Shown one piece after another: positions 1 to 8,775 of a stretch of DNA of 57,649 nt. A program made the translations under genes and the position numbers. Under the pieces are notes generated by a model. That model did no database searches and was not told where the DNA came from. It worked only from the letters and a program-made list of their open reading frames with translations. The stretch comes from Acidobacteriota bacterium (GTDB lineage: Bacteria; Acidobacteriota; Terriglobia; Versatilivoradales; Versatilivoraceae): assembly GCA_028875575.1 (NCBI GenBank), contig JAPPDF010000053.1, forward strand, positions 1 to 57,649, in the 5' to 3' direction. Position 1 is the first letter of the stretch. Each line of letters starts with the position of its first letter.

Positions 1-98
1 CTCGACCGTAGTGACCGCTACGCTCTTCGCTCCCGAGCACGCGCTGAGGGGAAAATTCCTGCGCCAGGATCACACCCCCTGGTGAGAAATGCGGGCTA
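1..98 (+). mobile_element. Right end of MITE-like element, cut by window edge
   Basis: This is the right part of the repeat seen complete at 2446-2696. It shares the structured block containing GACCGTAGTGACCGCTACG, and it ends in the inverted terminal repeat at 78-98 (CCTGGTGAGAAATGCGGGCT plus A). The left part lies outside the window. The end points straight at pilC, 42 bases downstream. An ATG inside the terminal repeat at 89 is in frame with pilC, so a naive start call would extend pilC into the repeat. Confidence 0.85.
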
Positions 99-139
99 AC
101 CGGCCTGGACGAAAGCGCCCGGGCCCTCTGGAAGGGTCA

Positions 140-1348
140 ATGCCGGTATACCTCTATCGCGGAAGATCCCGGACCGGAACCGAAGTACGCGGCCGGCGCC
201 GGGCAGCTTCCAGGCAGGCGTTGGCCAATGTGCTGCGAAGAGAGCAGGTCAGGCCGGTGATGATCAAGGAAGAGGTCGACCGCCGCTTCTTTTCCCGAAG
301 CCGGGGCCGTGTCAAACCCAAGGAGCTCGCAGTCTTCACCCGGCAATTCTCGGTCATGATCGACGCCGGATTGCCTCTGGTGCAGTGCCTGGATTCCTTG
401 GGACAGCAGCAGGAAAACAGTGCCTTCCAAAGCGTGTTGCAGGCGGTGAGGGAGGACGTAGAGAGTGGGACTTCCCTGGCGTCGGCACTGGAACAACACC
501 CCAGGGTCTTCGATCCCCTCTACAGCAGCATGGTGGCCGCAGGAGAGGCCGGAGGCATCCTGGACACCATTCTCCGGAGGCTGTCCACCTACATTGAGAA
601 GGCGGTCAAGTTGAAGCGCGCGGTGGTGTCAGCCATGGTCTATCCGGCCGTGGTTCTGGCGGTCGCCATGGCAATCGTGCTTCTGGTCTTGTGGAAGGTG
701 GTTCCGATGTTCACCACTCTCTTCGTCAGCCTCCAGGCCGAGCTTCCCTTGCCGACCCGGGTGGTTATAGCCATCAGCCAACTGGTCGGCCACACCATTC
801 CTTTCCTCATGCTCGGCGCCATCGGGCTTGCTTACACCTTCCGGCGTTACTACGCGACCCCGGGCGGCCGCCATGCCATGGACCGGGCCCTGCTGAGGAT
901 TCCCGTCCTGGGAGGCGTGATGCGCAAGATCGCCATCTCCAGGTTCTCCCGAACTCTGGCCACGCTCCTTTCCGGCGGAGTGCCGATCCTGGAATCTCTG
1001 GCCATCACTGCCGGAACGGCAGGCAACGCGGTGGTGGAGGAAGCCGTCCTCAAGACTCGCGGCGCCGTCCAGGAGGGGAAGGCCATGGCCGAGACTCTTC
1101 GGTATTCCCGGATATTCCCTCCCATCGTCACTCAGATGGTGAGTGTAGGGGAGCAGACGGGCGCCCTGGACGCCATGTTGACCAAGCTGGCCGAGTTCTA
1201 TGAAGACGAGGTCGACGCCGCCGTATCCGATCTGTTGACCGCCTTGGAGCCTCTGCTGATCCTGCTGTTGGGACTGCTGGTCGGCGGGATTGTCATCTCC
1301 ATGTACCTGCCGCTATTCTCGCTGATCTCCAAGCTGTCGGTACTGTAG
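140..1348 (+). CDS. pilC: Type IV pilus / type II secretion inner-membrane platform protein (PilC/GspF family)
   Basis: This 402-residue polytopic inner-membrane protein belongs to the family that couples the assembly ATPase to pilin or pseudopilin polymerisation. The sequence shows the two T2SSF halves: a cytoplasmic domain with FTRQFSVMIDAGLPLVQCLD, then hydrophobic segments near residues 155-190 and 205-235, then the second half (SRFSRTLATLLSGGVPILESL) and a C-terminal membrane span ending LPLFSLISK. Length is normal for the family. I start at ATG 140 (MPVYLYRGRS), which has GAAGGG just upstream. The earlier in-frame ATG at 89 lies in a repeat. Other pilus genes (pilB, pilT) would be expected to the left, outside the window. 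Whether it serves pili or secretion cannot be told from one gene. Confidence 0.93.
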   Translation: MPVYLYRGRSRTGTEVRGRRRAASRQALANVLRREQVRPVMIKEEVDRRFFSRSRGRVKPKELAVFTRQFSVMIDAGLPLVQCLDSLGQQQENSAFQSVLQAVREDVESGTSLASALEQHPRVFDPLYSSMVAAGEAGGILDTILRRLSTYIEKAVKLKRAVVSAMVYPAVVLAVAMAIVLLVLWKVVPMFTTLFVSLQAELPLPTRVVIAISQLVGHTIPFLMLGAIGLAYTFRRYYATPGGRHAMDRALLRIPVLGGVMRKIAISRFSRTLATLLSGGVPILESLAITAGTAGNAVVEEAVLKTRGAVQEGKAMAETLRYSRIFPPIVTQMVSVGEQTGALDAMLTKLAEFYEDEVDAAVSDLLTALEPLLILLLGLLVGGIVISMYLPLFSLISKLSVL

Positions 1349-1372
1349 GGTGTCGAGAAATCCGGTTTTTCG

Positions 1373-1399
1373 TTGACACGGGAACCCGCGTCATATATT
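1373..1399 (+). promoter_or_regulatory. Putative sigma70-type promoter for the small membrane protein
   Basis: TTGACA (1373-1378) and TATATT (1394-1399) are separated by 15 bases, slightly short of the ideal 17. It lies in the gap after pilC and ends about 36 bases before the ATG at 1436. Confidence 0.45.
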
Positions 1400-1435
1400 C
1401 ACCCGAAGACCCTTGCTGGGAGGCTGCAGATTCCT

Positions 1436-1834
1436 ATGTTCTTCACATTACTGATCATCACTTTCCTGATTGCCTTGGCGGTATCCTATGGCGTGGTGCG
1501 ACTTTTTGACCGGCCCATCGCTTCAATACTCGATCGGATCGTAGCCGAGGACCTGGGCGGGGCGTGGCACCGCTACATCAAGTTCGCGGCCTACGTTGTC
1601 GGTATCTCGTCAGGCGTTCGCATCCACCAGTTGGAACGCTACATCTCGGCATCCCGGAAGGACGAAGAGATTCTGGTCCTGACGTCGGAGCGGTGGACGC
1701 TGGAGGTCTATCGAACCATCATCGAGACGCTCCAGGGCATTGCCTGGATGCTCCTGGTGGTCTTTGTGGTGGCGCTGGTGGCGTACGTATTTGCGAAGGG
1801 TTTCGAGTTGAAGCAGTCTCGATCAAAATCTTGA
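1436..1834 (+). CDS. Small two-span membrane protein, function unknown
   Basis: The product has 132 residues. It opens with a membrane span (FFTLLIITFLIALAVSYGVV), followed by about 65 soluble residues rich in charge (VRIHQLERYISASRK), a second span (IAWMLLVVFVVALVAYVFA) and a basic tail. I do not recognise the family. Start ATG 1436 follows GGGAGG at 1418-1423; upstream in-frame codons from TTG 1373 overlap a promoter-like sequence and look non-coding. The stop codon overlaps the -35 box of the cold-shock gene promoter. It is probably an inner-membrane protein with both ends on the same side. No partner is evident beside it. Confidence 0.6.
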   Translation: MFFTLLIITFLIALAVSYGVVRLFDRPIASILDRIVAEDLGGAWHRYIKFAAYVVGISSGVRIHQLERYISASRKDEEILVLTSERWTLEVYRTIIETLQGIAWMLLVVFVVALVAYVFAKGFELKQSRSKS

Positions 1835-1858
1835 CAGTTTGGGTGGTTTCCGTATACT
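1831..1858 (+). promoter_or_regulatory. Strong sigma70-type promoter of the cold-shock gene
   Basis: TTGACA (1831-1836), a 16-base spacer, then TATACT (1853-1858). Transcription should begin near 1865, giving a leader of about 165 nt before the ATG at 2030. That length is close to the E. coli cspA leader. Confidence 0.75.
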
Positions 1859-2029
1859 TTCGCATCCGTTGTAATGTTTTTAGGGATTTGAGTTGTAAGC
1901 ATGTCGAAAATGAGGTTGCTCCCCTTGGCGGTCCGATTGTCTGTAGGCTCCCCTTTTTTTCGAGGCTTCTTCAAGTTGTAAAAACATCTACGACACCTCC
2001 CACACGATGCGAAAGGAGTCTCGAAGTCC

Positions 2030-2257
2030 ATGAGTAGAGAGACCGGAAAAGTCAAATGGTTCAACAATTCCAAGGGTTACGGCTTTATTGAGCGCAGTCA
2101 GGGCGGTGACGTCTTCGTCCATCACACTGCGATTCAGTCCGAGGGCTACCGCACCCTGGAAGAAGGACAGTCGGTGGAATTCACGGTTGTGCAGGGACCC
2201 AAGGGTCTGCAGGCACAGGAAGTGGTCAAGTCCGACGAAGAAGAGACGGCCATATAG
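2030..2257 (+). CDS. Cold-shock domain protein (CspA family)
   Basis: A 75-residue single cold-shock (OB-fold) domain that binds single-stranded RNA/DNA and acts as an RNA chaperone. RNP1 (KGYGFIER) and RNP2 (DVFVHHTAI) are both intact, followed by LEEGQSVEF and a short acidic tail (KSDEEETAI). AAAGGAG at 2012-2018 sets the start. A strong promoter, a leader of about 165 nt and a downstream hairpin terminator make this a monocistronic unit. The long leader suggests post-transcriptional control of the cspA kind, but I cannot show a thermosensor fold by eye. Which Csp paralogue it is cannot be decided. Confidence 0.96.
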   Translation: MSRETGKVKWFNNSKGYGFIERSQGGDVFVHHTAIQSEGYRTLEEGQSVEFTVVQGPKGLQAQEVVKSDEEETAI

Positions 2258-2288
2258 ACTGGTTTCCGTCACAACGTTCGTTTCCCGG

Positions 2289-2324
2289 CCCTGAAGCTGA
2301 TTCAGCTTCAGGGCGTTTTATTTT
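2289..2324 (+). terminator. Rho-independent terminator of the cold-shock gene
   Basis: CCCTGAAGCTG (2289-2299) pairs perfectly with CAGCTTCAGGG (2303-2313) around an ATT loop: an 11-bp stem followed by CGTTTTATTTT. It lies 31 bases after the stop codon. Confidence 0.9.
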
Positions 2325-2445
2325 GGGCGGACCTTGCGGGCAACCCATGTCCCTCTCACCCAAGCAGGGGATCCAGCCGCGCTTCACCTCGCCTCCCTCG
2401 ACGCCGTTGCCGCGGCTATTCCTTGATTTCCCAATTTTTCGCATC

Positions 2446-2696
2446 TAGCCCGCATTTCTCACCAGGTCGCTGGTAGCATGACGAAAGGGAGTCTATCTTT
2501 CAGTACTTTGATTGGCTCCATGTAAAGGGCTTGCGGGTACCAGACGGCGCTGGGCATGCCCTGGCTTGTCCTTTCCCCTTCAGCGCGCACAGGCTCCCTC
2601 GACCGTAGTGACCGCTACGCTCTTCGGTCGCGAGCACGCGCTGAAGGGGAAATTCCTGCGCTATGATCATGCCGCCTGGTGAGAAAATGCAGGCTA
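2446..2696 (+). mobile_element. Complete MITE-like element, about 251 bp, with 21-bp inverted ends
   Basis: The left end 2446-2466 (TAGCCCGCATTTCTCACCAG plus G) is the inverse of the right end 2675-2696, which carries one extra A. No ORF of transposase size is present, so it is non-autonomous. Inside, TTTCCCCTTCAGCGCG (2572-2587) pairs perfectly with 2637-2652, enclosing a smaller CGACCG/CGGTCG pairing. The terminal TA on both sides could be a duplicated TA target or part of the repeat. The right end overlaps the start of the uracil-DNA glycosylase gene. A reverse-oriented copy lies at 56510-56757. Confidence 0.85.
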
Positions 2697-3424
2697 GGAG
2701 CCGCGACCTTGCCGAGTTCTTGGTGTTGACACCGAATCTTTCCGAGATCGGCGACCTGAACCGCCTGCAGGTGGAGATTCCCGGTTGCCGCCTGTGCCCT
2801 CGGCTGAATGCCTGGCGAGAGCAGACCGCCCGGGAGAAGGTGGCCAGATTCCGGCAATGGGATTATTGGGGTCGGCCGGTGCCCAGCTTCGGGCAGGAGG
2901 ACGCCCGCCTGTTGGTGGTCGGACTGGCTCCGGCCGCTCACGGAGCCAACCGAACCGGACGCATGTTTACCGGGGACCGAAGCGGAGAGTGGCTCTATGG
3001 CGCCCTCCATCGACACGGCTTCTCCAGCCATCCGGAATCCACCCACCGCCAGGATCGGCTGAGACTGATCGACTGCTACATCACCGCCGTCATCCACTGC
3101 GCCCCTCCGGCCAACAAGCCCAGCCCGGAGGAGATTCGCAGTTGTCGTCCCTACCTGCAATTCGAATGGGAGCGTCTGACGAGGGTTCGGGTGGTGCTGG
3201 CGCTGGGCCGAATCGCCTTCGATAACGCCTGGGACCTTTACCGAGGAAACAGCCGCACCAGGCGTCCCCGCTTCAAGCACGGCCTCGAGGTCGCCCTGAG
3301 CGGCGACCGCCTGCTGCTGGCCTCCTATCACCCCAGCCAGCAGAACACCTTTACGGGAAAGCTCACTCAGCCCATGTTCGATTCCGTCTTCCGTAGAATT
3401 CGGCAGGTGATCGACGTCCGCTGA
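2687..3424 (+). CDS. Type 5 uracil-DNA glycosylase (UdgB family)
   Basis: This repair enzyme removes uracil, and in this family often hypoxanthine or other deaminated bases, from DNA. Of its 245 residues, motif A reads GLAPAAHGANRTGRMFTGD, with the family's Ala in place of a catalytic Asp/Asn. The C-terminal motif is SYHPSQQNTFTGKLT. Cysteines in GCRLCPRL and in HCAPPANKPSPEEIRSC fit the iron-sulfur ligands of family 4/5 enzymes. The start is uncertain: ATG 2687 is the ATG of the right terminal repeat of the upstream MITE, and no alternative ATG lies before the conserved region. GTG or TTG codons slightly downstream are possible. It appears monocistronic. Confidence 0.93.
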   Translation: MQARSRDLAEFLVLTPNLSEIGDLNRLQVEIPGCRLCPRLNAWREQTAREKVARFRQWDYWGRPVPSFGQEDARLLVVGLAPAAHGANRTGRMFTGDRSGEWLYGALHRHGFSSHPESTHRQDRLRLIDCYITAVIHCAPPANKPSPEEIRSCRPYLQFEWERLTRVRVVLALGRIAFDNAWDLYRGNSRTRRPRFKHGLEVALSGDRLLLASYHPSQQNTFTGKLTQPMFDSVFRRIRQVIDVR

Positions 3425-3501
3425 GGTGGCCAAGTGATAGAATGGCGGAGTTTCTCCTGCGACCTCCAATCTGAAGCTGTCCCTCCCACGGAGATGGAGC
3501 C

Positions 3502-4773
3502 TTGAAGAAAAATTCGCTCGACGACCAAAAACTGCCGCGGCGGTCTCTGCTCAAGGGCACTGCCGGGATGATCGGGTTGGGTGCGGCCCAGGCGACCGGG
3601 TCGGGAGGAGCGCCCTCAGCGGCCGCTGCCTCTCCCCCGGAACCCCGGCGAACACGAGCCCGGGAGCTCATGCGCATCACCAGGTTGGAGACCTTTCTGG
3701 TGAGGCCCCGCTGGCTGTTCCTGAAGATCCATACCAACGCGGGAATCGCGGGCTGGGGAGAGCCGATCCTGGAGGGCCGGGCCCGGACCTGCGCCACCGC
3801 CGTCCAGGAGTTGGAATCCTACCTGATCGGCAAGGATCCGCGGGCGGTGGCCCACCACTGGCAGGCGATCTACCGTCACGCCTTTTACCGTGGAGGACCG
3901 ATTCTCACCAGCGCACTCAGCGGCGTCGATCAGGCGCTTTGGGACATCAAGGGCCAGGCGCTGCAGGTCCCCGTCTACGAGTTGCTGGGAGGTCCGACCC
4001 GACAGCGGATTCGAGTGTATGCCCATGCCGGTACCCCGGAGGCAGTGAAGGACAAGATGCGGCAGGGGTTTACGGCCTTCAAGACGGGACCGGCCAAGAA
4101 GCGCCCCGCCCGCCCGGTGGAAACACCGCAATTCGTGGATTACGCGGCCGAGAAATTCGCCGAGCTGCGCCAGGCCGCCGGACCGGAAGGGGACATCGGC
4201 ATCGACTTTCACGGAGCCATTTCCCCCCAGACGGCCAAACTGCTCATCAAGGCGCTGGAACCCTACCAGCCCATGTTCATCGAGGAACCGGTCAATTGCC
4301 AGAACGTGGAAGTCATGGCCGACATCGCCAGGGGCACCCACCTGCCGATCGCCACCGGCGAGCGCATTTTCACCAAGTGGGGCTTCAGAGAAATTCTGGA
4401 AAAGGGAGCGGCCTCGATCCTGCAGCCCGACCTGTGCCACGCCGGAGGAATTACCGAAGTCCGGCTGATTGCGGGAATGGCGGAGGCCCACTATGCCACG
4501 CTGGCCCCCCACAACCCCCTGGGACCCATTTCGCTGGCCGCCGGACTGCAGATGGCGGCCTCGATCCCCAATTTTCTTTGCCAGGAACAGGTAAGCCTGG
4601 GAGAGGGCTACCTCAAGAAACCCTTTCAGGTCAAGGAAGGCTACATTGATCTGCCGACGGGACCGGGGTTGGGGATCGAAATCGACGAGGAGGCCCTGGC
4701 CTCAAAGATCGGCCACGACTGGCACAATCCGGAAACCTACGACGCCGACGACGGATCTGTAGTGGATTGGTAG
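3502..4773 (+). CDS. Galactonate dehydratase-like enolase-superfamily enzyme with Tat signal
   Basis: Members of this mandelate-racemase/enolase group dehydrate sugar acids, for example D-galactonate to 2-keto-3-deoxygalactonate. The 423 residues start with a twin-arginine signal (LPRRSLLKGTAGMIG), then the N-terminal cap and the barrel. The metal ligands follow the DgoD pattern: D in GIDFHGAIS, E in MFIEEPV and E in ATGERIF. The general acid/base His lies in TLAPHNPLGPIS. The tail GLGIEIDEEALA...DDGSVVDW closely resembles DgoD. Start TTG 3502 follows GGAGATGGAG. A Tat leader is unusual for a DgoD-type enzyme and suggests periplasmic action, though Tat-tagged paralogues are common in Acidobacteria- and Planctomycetes-type genomes. 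Exact substrate unknown. Confidence 0.88.
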   Translation: MKKNSLDDQKLPRRSLLKGTAGMIGLGAAQATGSGGAPSAAAASPPEPRRTRARELMRITRLETFLVRPRWLFLKIHTNAGIAGWGEPILEGRARTCATAVQELESYLIGKDPRAVAHHWQAIYRHAFYRGGPILTSALSGVDQALWDIKGQALQVPVYELLGGPTRQRIRVYAHAGTPEAVKDKMRQGFTAFKTGPAKKRPARPVETPQFVDYAAEKFAELRQAAGPEGDIGIDFHGAISPQTAKLLIKALEPYQPMFIEEPVNCQNVEVMADIARGTHLPIATGERIFTKWGFREILEKGAASILQPDLCHAGGITEVRLIAGMAEAHYATLAPHNPLGPISLAAGLQMAASIPNFLCQEQVSLGEGYLKKPFQVKEGYIDLPTGPGLGIEIDEEALASKIGHDWHNPETYDADDGSVVDW

Positions 4774-4824
4774 TGAGACCCTCGGCAGTTCCGGATCACT
4801 GCTCCCTTAACGGGATGTGGGAGA

Positions 4825-4841
4825 AACCGGGCCGCCCGGTT
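4825..4841. terminator. Possible bidirectional hairpin between converging genes
   Basis: AACCGGGC (4825-4832) and GCCCGGTT (4834-4841) form a perfect 8-bp stem around one base, between the convergent dehydratase and glutamine synthetase genes. There is no T tract on either side, so terminator function is only inferred from position. Confidence 0.35.
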
Positions 4842-4889
4842 GCCGCTGTCGCACACGGTACCCGCGTCTTTGCCGGGACCTGACCCCGC

Positions 4890-7067
4890 CTATCTCACGA
4901 ACAGCATGTCCCGATAGTTGGGCAGCGGCCAGAGATCGTCCGGAATCACCTTCTCCATCCGGTCTGCCACTACGCGCACCGCGTTCATCGCGGGAATCAC
5001 GTTGTTGCGCATGTGGACCACCTTCGACGACACCTCGTCGCCCCCGAGTTCCTCGTTCTGAGCGTCGAGCTCGTCCAGCGCCGCCGTCAGTTCGTCGATG
5101 AGTCCCGAAACGCGCTCGATGTTGCTGTCGAGGCCACTCGTTCCAACCTCCGCCGCCCGAGATCCTCCCCGAGCCGAAACCAACTGGTTCAGGTAGTTGA
5201 CCGCCGCCGGCAGGATCGTGCAGCGTGCCATGTGGGCGGCCGTCTCGCCCTCGATGTTGATCTTGATGAAATACTGCTCGGTCAGCACCTCCAGCCGAGC
5301 CTCGAGCTCGCGGGGAGTCATGACTCCGTACTTGTCGAAGAGACGCTGATTCTTGGGCGAAGCGAGCGCGGGAAGCGCCTGCACTGTATTCCCCGTATTG
5401 AGCAGTCCCCGCCGCTCGGCCTCCTCCACCCACTCGGGAGCGTAGTTGTCGCCGTTGAAAATGATCCGCTTGAACGAGGGGACCTCGTTGGAGAGCAGCT
5501 TCCACAGCGCGGTCTCGACGGATGCCCCGGCCTCGACCACCGCTTCAAGCACGTCGGTCCAGAGGTCGATAGACTCGGCCACGATGGTGTTGAGCACCGT
5601 TGCCGGCAGCGAAATGCTCGCCGACGAACCCACCGCGCGGAACTCGAACTTGTTTCCGGTGAAGGCGAAGGGCGATGTGCGGTTGCGGTCGCCGAAGTGG
5701 CGCGGCAGGTCGGGCAGCACCGAGACACCCAGAGCAAGGAGGTCTTTCCGTTCCGTCTCCTCCGCCGAGCCCGACTCCTCGATCTGCTGGAAGATGTCCT
5801 GCAACTGGTCGCCCAGAAAGACCGAAATGATCGAGGGCGGGGCTTCGTTTGCGCCCAGACGGTGGTCGTTCCCCGCGCTCGAAACGCACGCCAGCAGCAG
5901 ATCCTGGTGCTTCTCCACCGCGCTCATGACCGCGGTGCAGAAGAAGAGGAACATCAGGTTGTCGTGGGGAGTGTCCCCCGGGTCCATCAGGTTTCGGTCC
6001 GCGGTCCCGAAGGACCAGTTGAGGTGCTTGCCGCTCCCGTTGATCCCCTGGAAGGGCTTCTCGTGCAGCAGGCACACCAGTCCATAGTCGCGCGCGTTCC
6101 GCTCCAGGATCCGCATCATCAACTGTTGATGGTCGGAGGCCACGTTGGCGTTCTCGTAGACCGGCGCCACCTCGTACTGCCCCGGCGCCACCTCGTTGTG
6201 GCGCGTCTTCATCGGGACACCCAGCCGGTAAAGGTCCATCTCGACCGACTGGATGTAGGCCATCACCCGATCGTGGATTGAACCGAAGTAGTGGTCGTCC
6301 AGCTCCTGTCCCTTCGGCGGCTTGGCTCCGAAGAGGCTGCGGCCGCAAGTCATCAGGTCCGGGCGGCGGTAATAGAACTCGCGGTCCACCAGGAAGAACT
6401 CCTGCTCGGGACCCAGGCTGGCCGTGACCCGTCCGGCCTCCACACCGAAGATCTTGAGCGCGCGGCGCGTGACCCGGTCAAGCGCGTCCATCGACCGCAG
6501 CAGGGGAATCTTGGCATCGAGACTTTCGCCCGCCCAACTGGAGAAGGCAGTGGGAATGCAGAGGTAAGTGGCCGACTCGCCGCCCAGAATGAAGGCCGGC
6601 GAGGTCGGATCCCAAGCCGTATAGCCGCGAGCCTCGAAGGTGGCGCGGAGCCCCCCGGAGGGGAACGAAGACGCGTCGGGCTCGCCCTGAACAAGCTCGT
6701 CGCCCCCGAATTCAGTGATGGCGCGCCCATCGCGATCGACCTTCAAAAAGGAGTCGTGCTTCTCGGCGGTGCTCCCCGTGAGCGGCTGGAACCAGTGTGA
6801 ATAGTGGGTGGCGCCCCGCGAGAGGGCCCAGTCCTTCATCGCTGCGGCGATCGTGTCGGCACTCTTTGTGTCGAGCGCTTCCGCGTGCTCAATGGTCCTG
6901 AATAGCTGCTTGAAGACGTTGTCGGGCAGCCGCGCGCGCATCTCCTTCACCCCAAAGGTGTCTTCCCCGAAGATTCGAGGGAGGAGATCGCGGTCACCCG
7001 ACCGGGATTCCGATCTGCCGCTCCAGGTATTCACTGCGCTGACGGAGTCGAAGCGTTTCTGTGTCAT
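4890..7067 (-). CDS. glnN: Glutamine synthetase type III
   Basis: Makes glutamine from glutamate, ammonia and ATP in the cytoplasm. The length, 725 residues, is that of GSIII and far above GSI (about 470). Signature blocks are visible in order: HWFQPLTGSTAEKHDSF, FPSGGLRATFEARGYTAWD, LGPEQEFFLVD, NEVAPGQYEVAPVYE, LLHEKPFQGINGSGKHLNWS, GNDHRLGANEAPPSIIS and NRTSPFAFTGNKFEFRAVG. ATG 7067 follows AGAGGAT. It stands alone. No GSI gene is present here, so it may be the main or an auxiliary ammonia-assimilating enzyme. The convergent neighbour is the dehydratase. Confidence 0.97.
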   Translation of the reverse strand: MTQKRFDSVSAVNTWSGRSESRSGDRDLLPRIFGEDTFGVKEMRARLPDNVFKQLFRTIEHAEALDTKSADTIAAAMKDWALSRGATHYSHWFQPLTGSTAEKHDSFLKVDRDGRAITEFGGDELVQGEPDASSFPSGGLRATFEARGYTAWDPTSPAFILGGESATYLCIPTAFSSWAGESLDAKIPLLRSMDALDRVTRRALKIFGVEAGRVTASLGPEQEFFLVDREFYYRRPDLMTCGRSLFGAKPPKGQELDDHYFGSIHDRVMAYIQSVEMDLYRLGVPMKTRHNEVAPGQYEVAPVYENANVASDHQQLMMRILERNARDYGLVCLLHEKPFQGINGSGKHLNWSFGTADRNLMDPGDTPHDNLMFLFFCTAVMSAVEKHQDLLLACVSSAGNDHRLGANEAPPSIISVFLGDQLQDIFQQIEESGSAEETERKDLLALGVSVLPDLPRHFGDRNRTSPFAFTGNKFEFRAVGSSASISLPATVLNTIVAESIDLWTDVLEAVVEAGASVETALWKLLSNEVPSFKRIIFNGDNYAPEWVEEAERRGLLNTGNTVQALPALASPKNQRLFDKYGVMTPRELEARLEVLTEQYFIKINIEGETAAHMARCTILPAAVNYLNQLVSARGGSRAAEVGTSGLDSNIERVSGLIDELTAALDELDAQNEELGGDEVSSKVVHMRNNVIPAMNAVRVVADRMEKVIPDDLWPLPNYRDMLFVR

Positions 7068-7391
7068 CGCGGGGTATCCTCTTCTCTAAAGGTTGGGGCT
7101 ATCCGCAAGCGGCGGCGACACTCCGAACCGGGAACCCATTGGGCCGCAGCCACTCGATGCACACCCACACCGGTGATGCGAAGGGCCGGCTGCATTCTAG
7201 AGGTTTCTCAGGGGGAGAGCAAAAGATCTCCAATCGACCGAATAACCCTGTCCCTGGTCTTTGAACCGCAACTCGAAGGAATTCTACCGCATCACGCGTC
7301 ATATTTTCGACTTTTGTGAGCTATCAGTGATCTTTGGGAGAATATCCAGCACACAATAGTCCCTCTACAATTCGGTTCCCCCAGATTCACT
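7068..7391. other. Intergenic region between rarA and glnN
   Basis: This 324-bp gap holds the upstream region of glnN (minus strand) and the 3' flank of rarA. I see no convincing ORF, RNA gene or promoter. The half nearest rarA (about 7290-7380) is noticeably more AT-rich than its surroundings. Confidence 0.5.
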
Positions 7392-8774
7392 TCAAACCGA
7401 GCTCGAACCCTCGTCTTTTTCCGTCCGGCGGAGCCTGGCGATCTTCTCCCGCCAGGTTTGCAGTCGCTGTCGGATGACCTCCTCGAATCCCTCCCCCGAG
7501 GGCCGGAAGTACCTTCGACCCTTCAGCGATTCCGGAAGGCAACTCATGGCGGTCAACCGATCGGCGAAATCGTGGGCGTACTGGTAGCCTTTGCCGTAAC
7601 CCAGAGTCTTCATGAGCTGGGTGGGGGCATTGCGCAGGTGCACGGGGACCGGCTCGGCAAGGGTGTGCTTCACGTCCGCGACGGCCGCGGCATAGGCCTT
7701 GTCCAGGGCATTGGACTTGGGAGCAGTGGCCAGGTAGACCGCTGCCTGGGCCAGGGCCAGGGTCCCCTCGGGGAGTCCGATGAAGTGGAAGGCTTCCTTG
7801 GCCTGCACGGCCACCGTCAGGGCGTGAGGGTCGGCCATGCCCACGTCCTCGGAGGCGAAGCGGACCATTCGCCTGGCGATGTAGAGGGGGTCCTCGCCGG
7901 CCTCCAACATGCGTGCCAGCCAGTAGATTGCAGCGTCCGGATCGCTGTTGCGAAGCGATTTGTGCAGCGCCGAAATGAGATTGTAGTGTTCCTCGCCAGC
8001 CTTGTCGTAGAGAAGCACCCGCCGCTGCATCGCGTCTCTGACCAGTTGCTCGCTGATGCTTCTCTGGCCGGCCTCCTCGGCTGGAGCCATCTGAACGGCA
8101 ATCTCCAGGGTGTTGTAGGCCACCCGGGCGTCTCCATTGGCTAATTGGGCGATAATGGCCAGGTGGGTATCCTCAATCTCGATCGGGTCGGCCCCCATTC
8201 CATGCTCCCGGTCGCTCAGAGACCGCCGAAGCAGTTGGACCACCTCCTCGGATGACAGCGGTTCCAGTTGGTAAACCTTGCAACGGGAAAGCAGGGCGGG
8301 ATTCACCTCGAAGGAAGGATTCTCGGTGGTGGCGCCGATCAGGACAATGGCGCCGGTTTCGACAAAAGGCAGGAAAGCATCCTGCTGGGCCTTGTTGAAA
8401 CGGTGAATCTCGTCGATGAACAGCAGGGTCCGGCGCCCGGAACGCCGGTTCCGTTCCGCCTCCTGCATCACCGAGCGGATCTCCTTGATTCCCGAAAGGA
8501 CCGCACTGAAGGGGACGAAGTCCATCCGGGTACCCTGGGCGATGATGCGGGCCAAGGTGGTCTTGCCGGTACCCGGAGGACCCCAGAGGATGAGGGACCC
8601 GATACGGTCCTTTTCCAGGAGCAGGCGCACCGGCTTGCCGGGACCGACCAGGTGCTGCTGGCCCACGAAATCTTCCAGCCGGGTGGGCCGCATCCGGTCC
8701 GCCAGCGGCGCCCCCTCCCCTGCCGGGACCTGCCGGGGCGAGGCGAATTCTGGAAAGAGATTCATGGTGCTCAT
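7392..8774 (-). CDS. rarA: Replication-associated recombination protein A (RarA/MgsA AAA+ ATPase)
   Basis: A 460-residue AAA+ ATPase of the clamp-loader clade that acts at stalled replication forks. Walker A (GPPGTGKTT), Walker B ([11 protein letters not shown]), sensor 1 ([12 protein letters not shown]) and arginine finger region (LLSRCKVY) are present. They are followed by the RarA C-terminal region ([27 protein letters not shown] as HYNLI..., then KGYQYAHDF). I start at [10 protein letters not shown] (ATG 8774; a second ATG is at 8765), because this lies one base after the stop of the methyltransferase gene; longer in-frame sequence overlaps that gene and is not conserved. It is probably translated as a pair with the methyltransferase. 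Confidence 0.96.
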   Translation of the reverse strand: MSTMNLFPEFASPRQVPAGEGAPLADRMRPTRLEDFVGQQHLVGPGKPVRLLLEKDRIGSLILWGPPGTGKTTLARIIAQGTRMDFVPFSAVLSGIKEIRSVMQEAERNRRSGRRTLLFIDEIHRFNKAQQDAFLPFVETGAIVLIGATTENPSFEVNPALLSRCKVYQLEPLSSEEVVQLLRRSLSDREHGMGADPIEIEDTHLAIIAQLANGDARVAYNTLEIAVQMAPAEEAGQRSISEQLVRDAMQRRVLLYDKAGEEHYNLISALHKSLRNSDPDAAIYWLARMLEAGEDPLYIARRMVRFASEDVGMADPHALTVAVQAKEAFHFIGLPEGTLALAQAAVYLATAPKSNALDKAYAAAVADVKHTLAEPVPVHLRNAPTQLMKTLGYGKGYQYAHDFADRLTAMSCLPESLKGRRYFRPSGEGFEEVIRQRLQTWREKIARLRRTEKDEGSSSV

Positions 8775-8775
8775 G

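Noticed and set aside
89-139. Longer PilC start at ATG 89
   Set aside because: The extra codons lie in the MITE end and are not family-like; ATG 140 has its own ribosome-binding site. The possibility that the element start is used is kept as a finding.
2446-2696. Transposase inside the MITE-like element
   Set aside because: The 251-bp length and frames allow no transposase; it must be mobilised in trans, if at all.
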